The notes: generated from the sequence alone by a model not told the origin. A stretch of DNA of 64,000 bases from Aurelia coerulea (GCA_039566865.1 CM076943.1:41176663-41240662); one strand, 5' to 3'; counted from the stretch's first letter, positions 21,437-31,559 are shown. Made by a program: numbers and translations.

Positions 21437-22262
21437 ATGAAAACACTGTGGATTCTCCTGCATTTGTTATCGATGATTCCCCTATAGAACTCGTTGACAG
21501 TATTAAGTATCTTGGTGTCCAAGTTGACCAGTACCTCGTGTGGGACGAGCAAATTAAATCTGTCCAAGCCAAAGTCTCCCACTCGTTAGGTTTTTTAAAA
21601 TATGTAAAGAAATTTTTGCCAAAAACTGTACTTTGCAAATTATATAGAGGTATTGTAGAGCCACATTTTCGGTACTGCTGTTCTGTGTGGGGGAACTGTG
21701 CAGAGTTCCGACTGGTTAAGCTTCAAAAATTGCAGAATCGTGCCGCTAGAATTATTACAAATAGCAGCTACGATGCTCCTGCCGAAGCTTTGATTACAGA
21801 GTTAAAATGACCAACTGTGAGGGATATGATCAGAAGTGAGAATGCAACAACTGTATATAAATCTGTTAATAGTCTCGCGCCTGATTATCTCTCGCATTTA
21901 TTTGTTAGAAATTCTGATCGCAATATTATCAACCTTAGAAATGCCGAAACTGACTTGCTAGTGCCATTCATGAAAACTAGTAATGAACAGAAAGCGTTCG
22001 CATTTCGTGGAGCAAAAATTTGGAATGATCTCAGCCGCGAGGCCAAGCAAGCTCCCTCTTTATCTTCTTTTAAGAACAAGATAAAGGGTTTGTTGTAAAT
22101 AGTTGTAGATAAATTATTTATGATTGTAATTAGTTTCCTTTTCTCGTTATTAATTTTAGTAGATTTTTTAATTTGTAAAGTTTTTGGCACAGCCCCTTGA
22201 AAATCAGTCATACTGACTGACGGGGCTACCGTGCATAAATAATTTTAAAATGAAAAAAATGA
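21437..22262 (+). repeat. Tandem LINE 3'-end copy 4
   Basis: The last unit of the array, starting at the same breakpoint. It lacks about 10 bp after the stop codon and has private changes in the tail hairpin (CACAGCCCCTTG, CTACCGTGC). Its tail abuts a different LINE end at 22263. Confidence 0.92.
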
Positions 22263-22640
22263 AAAAATGAAAAAAAACGCCGAAGTCAATCTCAGGTTGC
22301 CATTATTAAAATCGGCAGGGGGGCAGAAATGTTTCGCGTACCGAGGCGCCAAGCTTTGGAACAGTCTTGGCCCTGAGATCCGAAATACTTCAACCCTGAG
22401 AGCGTTTAAAAAGAAGGTGCAACCATGAATTTCTCACCAATTCTTTTCTGTTTTCTTTTATTTATTTATGACAATTTGTAATTAGTTTAGGTTTAGGTTT
22501 AGGTTTAGGTTTTATAGCAAATGTCGTTATTGTAAATTAGTAGTTACTTGTAAGTTTTTAGCATGGCCCCCTGTAAATCAATTATCATTATTGAGGGGCT
22601 ACCATGGGTAAAAAAGATAAAATGAAATGAAAATGAAATG
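22263..22640 (+). pseudogene. Second LINE family, 3' end
   Basis: The C-terminal tail of another LINE (AYRGAKLWNSLGPEIRN) ends at a stop near 22427. A UTR with four TTTAGG-type repeats and the hairpin GGCCCCCTGTAAATCA / GGGGCTACCATGG follow, then an AAATG tail. The hairpin resembles that of the preceding family, so the two may share reverse transcriptase recognition. Confidence 0.75.
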
Positions 22641-22644
22641 AAAT

Positions 22645-23225
22645 TGATTTTCACGATTTTGGTTAAAGTACAAGATCGGTTATACATTTTCGGAAAATTG
22701 GTGTAAGGTCGGGGGTGTACTTTTTCTGAAAATTGGTATAAAGTCGGGTATGCTTTTTCGGAAAATTGGTATAAGGAACGGGTATGTTTTTGAAGCTTCG
22801 ATGGCACTTCCCCGACCAAAACCTGGTCAAGTAACCCCCCCCCCCGGGAGTAAAGGTACCTGGGGATGTGCCGCGAGCAAGGGTATACTTTCTCGGACTT
22901 CTAGTCTAGCCAAGGGAATACTTTTTTGCAATTTTGGCCAGCAACGGTCTAGCCAAGGGTATCATTTTTGACAAAATTGGTCTAACGAACGGCCATGATA
23001 ACATATTTGGCACAAATTTGACAATATTGGTCGAGGAAATGGTCAAAATTGGCCTAGCCAAGGGTACCATTTTCGTTAAAATTGGTTCAGACAATGGCCA
23101 AATTGGTCTAGCCAAGGGTACCATTCTCGTAAAAATTAGTCTAGCCAACGGTAGACCCCTACCCAAAATTCTCGCGGCAGACCCCTACCCAAAATTCGGC
23201 CAAGAACCCCCCCCCCCGTGGTGTA
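22645..23225. repeat. Poly-G repeat family with internal TTGGTCTAGCCAAGGG repeats
   Basis: A segment with four TTTTCGGAAAATTGGT-type units is followed by a C-run, GTACCTGGGGATGTG, several units of ATTGGTCTAGCCAAGGGTA alternating with AATGGTCAAAATTGG, then CTCGCGGCAGACCCCTACCC and a final C-run. It is closely related to 37717-38090. No coding meaning is supported. Confidence 0.75.
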
Positions 23226-23385
23226 TTTGCATTTAATAATAATGATAACCATTCGAGTATGGCGGGTTTAGTTCACGAAAAGATATAGCTATCTCTTTGC
23301 TGATTGCTTCTTTTCCATAAGGTAATAAAAGCTCAGGCTAAGCATTTCGCAGTTTCCTGATATTTAGGAGTAGTAGAATTTTGGA

Positions 23386-24350
23386 ATGATTTGGAAAGAT
23401 ATTCCGTATCTTGTGATAATTATTTTGGAAAAGGAAACAGGAATTGCTTTATCCTGGCTAGAGCAAAATGAAATGATTGCCAATCCTGAAAAATTCCATG
23501 CTTTATTGCTCAGAAAAAATCTAACAAACACTAGTGGAGAGCAAATTAACATTAACGGTAATGTGATCAAATCTGAGGAGACTGTCAAACTTTTGGGAGT
23601 CACTTTGGATTATAAACTGGATTTCGACCCGCATATTGAATGTTCTTAAAAGGTTAAAGATGTTTATTGGCTTTAAAGAGAAAAAGATCCTAGTTCAGAG
23701 TTTTGTATGTTCAAATTTCGATTATTGCCCCTTGGTGTGGTATTTCTCATCTTCCAATTCATTACAGAAAATTGAAAAGTTACAAGAACGTGCCCTAATG
23801 TTTCTCTATAACGATCATACAAGTTCATATAATGATTTGCTTTCAAAATCTAGTAAATGCACGATGCAGGTTGCGCGCCAAAGACTCCTTTGCATTGAAA
23901 TATTCAAAACTCTGAATCATTTGAATCCACCATTTATGAAGAGAATTTTTGAATTACGCTCTTCAAATTATTCGTTAAGGAATTCAAATAATTTAGCCCA
24001 TGCCAGGCCTAATCAAACAACATTTGGGTCTAAAAGTCTCAAGTCTATCGGGCCACAGATTTGGAATGGCTTACCAAACGAAATAAAATCAGCAGAAAAT
24101 TTCAAAAGTTTTAAGGCTTTAATAAAACAATGGGATGGTCCGAATTGCAAATGTAGTGCCTGCAAGTGCCAACCAGTTTAGTTAGAGTTTTAGTTATAAA
24201 CGTAAGAAAAAAAAGTTTGTTTTTATTATTAGTCATGTAAATTCGATTTAGATTAGTTAACTTGTATATATTACTAAATAGTGTATAAATTGTTAGCTAC
24301 GTGTATATATATAATCGAATCAAAATAAAGCTACACACACACACACAGTA
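23386..24350 (+). pseudogene. Third LINE family, RT C-terminal half and 3' UTR
   Basis: Frame 23386-23649 (NPEKFHALLL, VKLLGVTLDYKLDF) and frame 23636-24181 (LKRLKMFIGFKEKK, YCPLVWYFSS, QIWNGLPNEIKSA, ending in a CKCSACKC motif) are the two parts of one RT C-terminal region. A deletion near 23640 separates them. After the stop, a UTR runs to an AATAAAG and an AC microsatellite at 24333-24347. Confidence 0.8.
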
Positions 24351-24472
24351 GCAAGACTGCAAGACCATTTAGCGATGTGTACGTGGAATCTGGCATGGTA
24401 TGGTTGTGGCAGTTTGCTTCTAATGATGTCACATTTAGTTGCCCATTTTAAACGTCGTATCAATGGCGTACA

Positions 24473-24895
24473 CCCAGGGGGGGGGGGGGGGGTACTCATT
24501 GACTTTTAGTACGGGGGGGTCCGTGCCAATATTTGGGGTCCGAAATTTCAATATTTGGGGTCTGTGAATTACAACATGGACAACAATTGAATATTTGGGG
24601 TCAACAAATCTGAGGAAAGGAAGAATCCTGCAATTTGGCCTTGAAGTTGCGAATCACGAAATAAATGCCTTGGTATTATTCAAAAACTGAGAAAAATCAA
24701 GAGGCTCAAATTGAAATCATTCAAAAACATGTAAGGGGCCCCAGAAATAGATAACAATATTTGGGGTCTCCAAAACATTAGACTCAATATTTGGGGTCCC
24801 CAAATCATTAAGCTTAATATTTAGGGGTCAGCAAAGAAAAAGTGGCATGGACCCCCCCGTATTGAAAGTTAGGGAGTACCCCCCCCCCCCCTGGG
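24473..24895. mobile_element. Poly-G hAT-size MITE P1 (8-bp TSD)
   Basis: A 423-bp element from CCCAGGGG to CCCCTGGG with a G-run and a C-run at its ends. It is flanked by GGCGTACA (24465-24472) and GGCATACA (24896-24903), seven of eight matching. Internal repeats of AATATTTGGGGTC fill it. It is nearly identical to the element at 56782. Confidence 0.85.
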
Positions 24896-25065
24896 GGCAT
24901 ACACGTATTTTTCTTTGTAAGAAATTTCCCATAAGAAACTCAACTCTCAGATCGCCAAAAAATTAAGAAACTCTAGTTCTGGGAAAATATATAACTTAAG
25001 AAACTATTTATTTTGACAAGAATTGCTGGCATATTTTTACTTCACTCGTTTCTTGTTTCATGTTA

Positions 25066-25603
25066 GGGACAGTGCAAAATTTATTTTATAACATGGCCGG
25101 TGCAAAACGTAACGGGGCAACTACTTTTTTTAGCTTGTACAGAACTAGGTCAACACTTTTTTTACAAAGCAAATATTAACGGGGCAGTACCTTTTTATAT
25201 GCTCAAGATGAAATTTGAAATATCAAATGGCTAATTTTGAGGCCAAAATTGTGGATCATGCAAGTTGAAAAAATGCTTGGAAGGATGTGTATGACGCAAA
25301 ATGTCCTTGTCAGTTACTTGCAAGAACGATTCATCAGTCATTTCTCTTCATCTTCAAAGTTGATTTCTTCGTTGACAAAGTCTCGTAAAGGCAAGAATTG
25401 ATTATGTTATGGTCTTTGGCTAATTCATCGGTGGTACGATACAGCATTGTTGTTCATGGATACGGGGCAAATACATTTTTTTAAGGAAAGGGTGACGGGG
25501 CAGTTGGTTTTTTGGCAATAATTTCATACAGGGCAAGCAGATTTTTTTGCAAGAATTTTTGTTCTCCACCGGCCATGTAATATAATAAATTTTGACCTGT
25601 CCC
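25066..25603. mobile_element. Harbinger-like MITE with GGGACAG ends (TTA TSD)
   Basis: The ends are GGGACAG-TGCAAAATTTAT and the inverted ATAAATTTTGACCTGTCCC, with TTA on both sides. Inside, ACGGGGCA followed by a T-run recurs five times. The inner CATGGCCGGTG and CACCGGCCATG also pair. Confidence 0.7.
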
Positions 25604-26201
25604 TTACTGCGAAGGTAATTGTACTTGATTAAAGTCCAAACATTGGAAAGTCTTTAAAAACTTTGGTTTCAAATGTCTATGGGGGCACAGGTAGTGAATA
25701 TAAAGATTGTTATGGAACTTTTAAAAATTTAAAAGAAACTCTGCATACTCAAAATCTGTTAATTCTAAGAAAGCTTCCAGCACTGGCCAAAGTTCTCAGT
25801 TTTTTATGAAAAAGTACGTGGATCAAAGACACAAAGTTTGGCGTGGCCACTGCCTCAGTAATAAAAGTTCAATGCCGTTTGAAAGCAAGCTATCCCTAGT
25901 TGCAATGATATTTAGCAAATAGAATTAGAAAGATACTGATATAACTTTACGTCGTTTTTGAAGGGCTTTATTGGTGAGAATCAAGACCCCCAAATGATGG
26001 GCCTTATTCAAAGTCAGTTTTCTCCGAATTAACGCGTTCTTTTAGAAAAAGCCGCGAGGAAAATTTCAAGATCTTAGTACTGAGTTGAAAAATCTAAATT
26101 TTTCCTGAATTTACCTTATGGTCGCTTGCACGACGAGCCAAATGGTGAGGGGTGAGGGATACTTTCTCCCGCCTTTTCTTTTGTTTGTGTGACGTCATAG
26201 T
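25604..26201. other. Intergenic sequence with a short dispersed repeat
   Basis: Positions 25683-25800 match 13485-13640 (GGGCACAGGTAGTGAA to the CACTGGCC region). The remainder holds nothing I recognise. Confidence 0.5.
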
Positions 26202-26207
26202 CACATC

Positions 26208-26539
26208 TATGGTGGCCCATCGTTGTCAAAACAATTCTGAGTTATATTTAATTTTTTTTCGCATTTAAATCACATTTACAATCAAAGTCAACTTGAAATG
26301 AAACCAAATTCAATTTGAAATTAAATTTTGTTTCGATCTAAACCTAAGTCAATGCTAATAAAAACTTGATTTTACATTAAAGTTAATTTTAGTTTCAATT
26401 TCATTTTTGTTTTAGTTTCAATTCTACTTTTAAAATATATTTGCCTAAAATTCAAATTGCCAAGTGGACCATCGCTATCATTATCATTTTCAAATCGAGG
26501 CTGGTCTCGGAATCATGACCAGAAAGTTTTGGCGGGAAA
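26208..26539 (+). repeat. Left TIR of the kinase transposon
   Basis: 332 bp, inverted at 30746-31077 with about two differences (near CGATCTAAACC and CCTAAGTCAATG). It ends TTTTGGCGGGAAA. It probably holds the promoter and transposase-binding sites for its side. It contains an ATG opening a 12-codon frame, MTRKFWRE and onwards, that reads inward. Confidence 0.95.
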
Positions 26540-26593
26540 TGGTAGGGAAATGGTAAAACAGACTTTATTTAGGTACACGTGTTTTAGCAAAAG

Positions 26594-27796
26594 ATGAACT
26601 GGAGTGAAAATGATGATCTTAAAAAGTGCCTTCAAATATATGTACAGCAAAATTTGAAAAGGAAAGAGATCCTTGATTTCATGTGTCGAGATTTTTCACA
26701 ATACCGTTGGAGCCTAGCCACACTTGACCGTCGTCTCAGATTCTTTGGAATCCACTACATAGAGAGGGACACTGACTTGTCTGTGGTCACGAAGGCACTG
26801 GAAGAAGAAATGAACGGGCCTGGGAAATTGCTTGGCTACAGATCAATGAACCAGAAACTGCGAACTGAGTATGGTATTTGTGTGCCGAGAAAGATCGTCT
26901 ACGATACAATGTGGGAATTAGACCCAGAAGGTGTTGAATCCAGATGTGTGAAGAGGAAAAAGAAAACCCCGAAGCGACCCTTTTCTTCTGATGGCCCTAA
27001 CTGGACATTTTCACTAGATGGGCACGACAAAATGATGGGTTTTCAGAAGTCAACGTTTCCTCTTGCCATTTATGGATGTCAAGATACTTTTTCCCGGAAA
27101 ATAGTATTTCTCCGAGTTTGGAATGGCAACTCAGACCCAAAACTTGTTGCAAATTTTTTTCTTCAATATCTTACTGAATCCAGAGTGCTGCCACATTACC
27201 TTCGTTTGGACAGGGGTAACGAAACAGGGTTGATGGCTACAATCCACTGTTATTTACATCAAAAGTTGGGCACCTTTCAGGAAGAAACTGATGCAGTGAT
27301 CTATGGACCATCCACAGCCAACAAAATTGAGAGATGGTGGAGGGATCTTCACCATAGGATGGAGAAAGACATAAAGGCTCATCTTTTGCATCTTTTGTCT
27401 TCACATTCTTATGACCCACACAATCAAAGGCACCGTATTATCTTGTCTTATTTGGTAATTCCAATCTTGCAAAGGGAATGTGACACTTTTGTGAGGATTT
27501 GGAATTCCCATAGGATCAGAAAGCAAGAAGGAGTTATATTGCCCTGTGGAATTCCAAATCACATGTATGCATTTCCCAACCAATATGAAGCAGAGGAAAA
27601 AGGGCTTGCAATCTCTGCAGAATCCTTGAATGAAGCTAATGATCTTGCAGATGTGGAAACTTTAGACTACATATGTCAGGAGCATCGACATGCACTGAGT
27701 AGCATTTTGAAGGAACCAGAAAAGGTGCCCTGTAATGATATAGTTGAAGCTTTCAATTTTATGGTACGATCCGATGTACTTGATACAATAATTTGA
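26594..27796 (+). CDS. DDE integrase-type transposase (IS3EU-like)
   Basis: The 400-residue protein should cut and join the TIR ends in the nucleus. Residues 4-50 look like a helix-turn-helix (KRKEILDFM, then RWSLATLDRRLRFFGI). A linker (GYRSMNQKLRTEYGICVPR, DPEGVESR) leads to the integrase core. Three acidic residues fit a DDE triad: D142 (SLDGHDKM), D206 (LRLDRGNE) and E246 (NKIERWWR), with 39 residues between the last two. WNSHRIRKQ (about 303-311) and a C-terminal acidic tail follow. The frame is uninterrupted and intronless, starting 54 bp inside the left TIR. AATAAA stands at 27947. The integrase-core class is clear; the superfamily name is inferred from the TSD and family pattern. Confidence 0.9.
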   Translation: MNWSENDDLKKCLQIYVQQNLKRKEILDFMCRDFSQYRWSLATLDRRLRFFGIHYIERDTDLSVVTKALEEEMNGPGKLLGYRSMNQKLRTEYGICVPRKIVYDTMWELDPEGVESRCVKRKKKTPKRPFSSDGPNWTFSLDGHDKMMGFQKSTFPLAIYGCQDTFSRKIVFLRVWNGNSDPKLVANFFLQYLTESRVLPHYLRLDRGNETGLMATIHCYLHQKLGTFQEETDAVIYGPSTANKIERWWRDLHHRMEKDIKAHLLHLLSSHSYDPHNQRHRIILSYLVIPILQRECDTFVRIWNSHRIRKQEGVILPCGIPNHMYAFPNQYEAEEKGLAISAESLNEANDLADVETLDYICQEHRHALSSILKEPEKVPCNDIVEAFNFMVRSDVLDTII

Positions 27797-28217
27797 GAAA
27801 AAGCAAATCCAAGAAATGAAAGTTTTAGTAGTTTCTTTGTATTTTGTCTCAACAAACAGAACTAACTGACAGCACGATAGAGTACATATGCTAACTGTGT
27901 CCCTGTGGTCCTGGAAAATACTAACATCAACATAAACAAGTCAAAAAATAAACTATTTGTTTTAACAGTTGTGATAACAAATTGTGTTTGAGCTGTCCCA
28001 TATCCATCATTACACGGCATATATAAAGGCATACATTGATCTTTTGTAAGAAACAACATTTTCACTTACAGCAACAACCCTTAGCAAAATATCGAGTATC
28101 TTGCATGCTTCAAGCCTAATATGCTATTTGTTTTGAGTATGATTTGAGAGCTTGATCCAAGTAAGATTTTTGCACTGCTGGAGCTACCTTGCATCATGCA
28201 TCTTCTGAATGGAAGGT

Positions 28218-28542
28218 CCCAGGGGGGGGGGGCTACTCAGGTATATTTAGGATAGGGTGCTCAGGCTGGGGTACAAAGCATCAACCCAACAAATAATTTT
28301 TAGCATGAAAATACATCCAAAAAAATAATTTTCCTGACCCTACATACCCCAAAGTTATGAAGTCAGTATCTTACATCAGTAGAAAAGTGAGACAGAATTT
28401 CAGGAACCCAAAAAAGTGTACAAATCATTGATTAAAAAAATCATTCTTCAAACATAATAACCCTTGCCCAAATGTTAGACCCAAAGAAGTAACCTGAGCA
28501 CCATATCCTAAATGTAGCAGAGTACCCCCCCCCCCCCCTGGG
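28218..28542. mobile_element. Poly-G MITE P3, nested in the kinase transposon
   Basis: 325 bp from CCCAGGGG to CCCCTGGG, with flanks TGGAAGGT (28210-28217) and TGGAAGGC (28543-28550), seven of eight matching. It lies in the spacer between transposase and kinase, so it does not break either gene. Confidence 0.8.
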
Positions 28543-28550
28543 TGGAAGGC

Positions 28551-29375
28551 AAACTCTATCAAGCTTGATCGTAGTATGTTTGAGAATAATTCTAGCATGT
28601 GATTATTGCTAGGCCTGATCAAGCTGTAATGATACATGCAAACTAGCCAAAATTGTGGCAACATACTCAATTCAAGCTCCTTCAAGCCAAAATCATGCTT
28701 CTGTCAAGCTTGTTGCAAGCTGAACTTTTTCTCAAGGGAAGACATAATACTGCTTGTTGACTATAAGGTACATTTTAAGGAATCTTTATTCCTGCCAAGT
28801 TTTTTTTATCAAAGATTTATTTAATTAATCCAATAAAAACAGTATTTGATGGCCCAACATAAACTGTTTACTATTACCAATTCAATTCCAACATTTAAAG
28901 TTGAAATGGATGTAAGACGGGCAATATCAAACAGATAGTTTTTGGAAGGTTTTTGACATTAAATGGGCTGGGTCACCTAACAAACTTCTTTTCAAACAAT
29001 GATTTTGCAGATCACAGAGATTTTCCACTATCTTTCTCAAAATGAAAGTGTCATTTTGAAGATGAACTCTATGCTGTATGATTCACTCGTTTGATGTACG
29101 ATTGCAGAGATATTGGTGGATTCTTAGAAGTACTTTCTTGTGGATTCACCCCATCCACCAAAATTCGTGCAGAGCACAATGGACACATGTGGGCAAAAAT
29201 ATAGATTATAGAGATAACAGGTTTGTTTATGGTTACATGACCCAGTCCCTTGAATGTTACATCATAAATTGAAAAGTTTCTCTCACTGCAGCTAAAAAGC
29301 TTTAATTCCATGCCTTGAAACGAAATGAAAAGCCACGCGAAAACTTAAACTTATATAAAGCAAATACATATGTTA
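28551..29375. other. Spacer between the two convergent genes of the kinase transposon
   Basis: AT-rich sequence with possible polyadenylation signals on both strands (AATAAA at 28832 on plus, and at 28785-28790 on minus). Probably the kinase 3' UTR plus spacer. No further gene is recognised. Confidence 0.45.
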
Positions 29376-30644
29376 TCATGTCTCTGCAGCCAACTTTAGT
29401 AGCTCACAGTAGCTATTGCATTTGTGCTCTTCAAAAAATGTTGTCATAGCATCAGTAGACAGATTGCCTGAACAAAAATTCAGCTCACCATCTTCAACTA
29501 GAGTTGAAGTTGAAATCTCAGGATCACATAACATGTAGTCAACTCCCTGCAAGTCCAAGACCATCATTTTTCTCTGTGTGTGAATGTAAGAAAAATGTGC
29601 AAAGCATTCTGCTTTCTGCAGTAAGGTTTTGCCAAGGAGTGATGAAGCATTTGCAATTCTTCCATTATTGTTGATATACTTTACAAAGCGACCAGGTATA
29701 TATTCTTCTGATGTGATAGGTACTCCTTCCATTGAGGAAAAATACACTTTGTTATATGAGAATGACTCTCCAAACTCCACAGGACACTTTCTTAACATAC
29801 TCACTGCTATGTTGTGGGCAACACAATGCATTTGAACCTGTTTTCTGGTATGCTGCTCTGCAGTCATGCCAATTGTTGTCAAAATTTTATCCATCTGACC
29901 TGACTTGTATGTCTTAACAACCCATTTCTTGCCAGATTTATTGTTTGGAAGAACTTCCGTTGCCAAGAACGCTTCTCTGAAGCCCCCTTCGGCAAATGGT
30001 TTGTTTTCCTTGGTAACTTCGAAGACAGGCAGTTCTACCCATTTTTTCTCAGCCACATTAAAACTCTCCAGCCTCAGCTTGGTTCTTGTGACATCTGGTG
30101 GTGTGATGAGTTTTCTTGCCTCAAGTAGTGTTGCAACAGATACTGATTTGGGGAAAGCAGTGGGTGGAACAGGGGGGAGTGAACTGATCTCCTGTGCAAT
30201 GCCCTGAGAGTGGACTCTAACTTCATCTCTGTCTGCATCAATCTTCGTAGTTTTTCTTACTTTTGCTGGTGCTGGGCATAGGATATCTGTAAATCTAACA
30301 TAATAGAATTTCTTTCCAGCCACTTGCTCTGTGAGGAAACAAGATGGGCCTCTGTCACTTAAAAGGACATCACATGAGCCTTGTGGCATCTCATAATACC
30401 CTTCACAGGCATCTTTTATATTCTCAAGTGACAGTTCAGTATAGGCTGAAAAATCTACAAAATCCCGAGTGTCCAATGGGTCATATTTCTTAGATCTATT
30501 AGGTACAGAACTCATTCTTTGGACCATTATGGTAGCAGGTGCAGGCATCGACTTCTTTGATGTTGTTGTAGCCTTGCCACTTCTTTTGCTTGCGACATCT
30601 CTTTTGAGATCTTCCCATGTTCTCTTTCTAGCAGCCCCAGACAT
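29376..30644 (-). CDS. Alpha-kinase (atypical serine/threonine kinase) carried by the transposon
   Basis: From the ATG at 30644 the protein has 422 residues; the open frame extends upstream to 30821. Numbering by the longer 481-residue frame, 61-110 is basic, 120-240 is unassigned, and 276-481 is a complete alpha-kinase domain. Visible blocks: FAEGGFREAF (276-285), the ATP-site Lys K303 (VVKTYK), a hinge-like EEYIPGRFVKYINNNG (372-387), FAHFSY with H409, DLQG (D423, Q425), CDPEI (D433), and the zinc site H466, C468, C472 (EHKCNSYC). Spacings of 14 (H409-D423) and 33 (D433-H466) equal those in the TRPM7 kinase. No stop, frameshift or intron breaks it. Alpha-kinases are not a known transposition component, so it may be cargo or an accessory gene. 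There is no transmembrane or calmodulin-binding segment. Confidence 0.92.
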   Translation of the reverse strand: MSGAARKRTWEDLKRDVASKRSGKATTTSKKSMPAPATIMVQRMSSVPNRSKKYDPLDTRDFVDFSAYTELSLENIKDACEGYYEMPQGSCDVLLSDRGPSCFLTEQVAGKKFYYVRFTDILCPAPAKVRKTTKIDADRDEVRVHSQGIAQEISSLPPVPPTAFPKSVSVATLLEARKLITPPDVTRTKLRLESFNVAEKKWVELPVFEVTKENKPFAEGGFREAFLATEVLPNNKSGKKWVVKTYKSGQMDKILTTIGMTAEQHTRKQVQMHCVAHNIAVSMLRKCPVEFGESFSYNKVYFSSMEGVPITSEEYIPGRFVKYINNNGRIANASSLLGKTLLQKAECFAHFSYIHTQRKMMVLDLQGVDYMLCDPEISTSTLVEDGELNFCSGNLSTDAMTTFFEEHKCNSYCELLKLAAET

Positions 30645-30745
30645 AATTTTTTCGCACCTTTCCCCTCTATTCGAATACCACGTGCTGCGTGCTTTTTGAG
30701 AGTTCACGATCTGTACGAAACGAGCATATGGTACGAGACATATGT

Positions 30746-31077
30746 TTTCCCGCCAAAACTTTCTGGTCATGATTCCGAGACCAGCCTCGATTTGAAAATG
30801 ATAATGATAGCGATGGTCCACTTGGCAATTTGAATTTTAGGCAAATATATTTTAAAAGTAGAATTGAAACTAAAACAAAAATGAAATTGAAACTAAAATT
30901 AACTTTAATGTAAAATCAAGTTTTTATTAGCATTGATTTAGGTTCAGATCGAAACAAAATTTAATTTCAAATTGAATTTGGTTTCATTTCAAGTTGACTT
31001 TGATTGTAAATGTGATTTAAATGCGAAAAAAAATTAAATATAACTCAGAATTGTTTTGACAACGATGGGCCACCATA
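30746..31077 (-). repeat. Right TIR of the kinase transposon
   Basis: 332 bp, ending CCACCATA next to the CACATC duplication. On the minus strand its ATG (30770, MTRKFWREN) is open and in frame with the alpha-kinase, so the kinase could start inside the TIR. Confidence 0.95.
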
Positions 31078-31139
31078 CACATCTGATTGGCTAACGTGCA
31101 AATGTAAACATCCGGTTCAGCTCTATTGAAAGATTATTT

Positions 31140-31260
31140 TTCCTTGTTGTAAAGGCAAAGGCAAAGCAGTTCCCGTGCCCCTTGAAAAGCAGTTCCCGTG
31201 GACTGACGGGGCAACCATGCCTGAATAAATAAAAATGAACATAAAATGAATGAAAATGAA
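31140..31260 (+). mobile_element. LINE-type 3' end fragment
   Basis: This has the hairpin pieces GTGCCCCTTGAAAA and GACGGGGCAACCATGCC, followed by an AAATGAA-rich tail, as in the LINE ends at 19680 and 22565. An AGCAGTTCCCGTG stretch is present twice. No coding part remains. Confidence 0.6.
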
Positions 31261-31377
31261 GTCGAGGAAATGTCCACGGAATGTCACTGTGAATTAATAC
31301 CTTATTTGTATCTCTTTGGTAACCCAACGAGATATGGTAACTAACCACACCAAAATCTATTTATTGTGCAGCAGAAA

Positions 31378-31549
31378 CAGGGACGTAGGAAGCATTTCAA
31401 ACTTGGAGGGGCACGACACTTCAAGGGCACTTTTTTCATTACTCTGAAAGGGCATTTCCTGAAAATAAATAGGGCACTTCTTTGTTTATTGCAAAATCTT
31501 GGGGGGGGCATGTGCCCCCCAGTGCCCCCCCCCGGTTCCTACGTCTCTG
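31378..31549. mobile_element. hAT-like MITE, 172 bp
   Basis: The ends are CAGGGACGTAGGAA and the inverted TTCCTACGTCTCTG. Flanks are AGCAGAAA (31370-31377) and AACAGAAA (31550-31557), seven of eight matching. The interior is rich in AGGGCACTT and a G/C-run hairpin. CAG ends with 8-bp duplications are typical of hAT. Confidence 0.75.
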
Positions 31550-31559
31550 AACAGAAAAG

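Larger units (their letters stand above)
12241..22262 (+). mobile_element. CR1/L2-like LINE, 5'-truncated, interrupted and partly tandemly copied
   Basis: Order: SGNH part (12241-12698); an inserted tandem repeat (12700-15936); endonuclease and connector (15941-17097); a misplaced RT copy (17098-17692); connector and RT (17693-19560); 3' UTR with a GGCCCCCTGAAAATCA hairpin and an AAATG-type tail; then three more copies of the 3' end to 22262. The SGNH part (ending GGCTTCAAA) and the endonuclease part (starting AAGGGTATGG) join in frame once the insertion is removed. An APE endonuclease, a YADD RT and an SGNH domain match CR1/L2-type elements. Multiple breaks make it inactive. Confidence 0.8.
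26208..31077. mobile_element. Complete DNA transposon carrying a DDE transposase and an alpha-kinase
   Basis: The element is 4,870 bp. Its 332-bp terminal inverted repeats (26208-26539 and 30746-31077) begin TATGGTGGCCCATCGTTGTC and differ at about two positions. It is flanked by an exact 6-bp target duplication, CACATC (26202-26207 and 31078-31083). Two intact intronless genes point inward from the TIRs: a DDE integrase-type transposase (+, 26594-27796) and an alpha-kinase (-, 29376-30644). A poly-G MITE lies between them. A 6-bp duplication with this transposase type fits what I recall of the IS3EU superfamily; I hold that name at moderate confidence. The near-identical TIRs imply recent movement. 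Confidence 0.93.

Noticed and set aside
22484..22515. TTTAGG repeats resembling telomere sequence
   Set aside because: Only about four units, and they sit inside a LINE 3' UTR.
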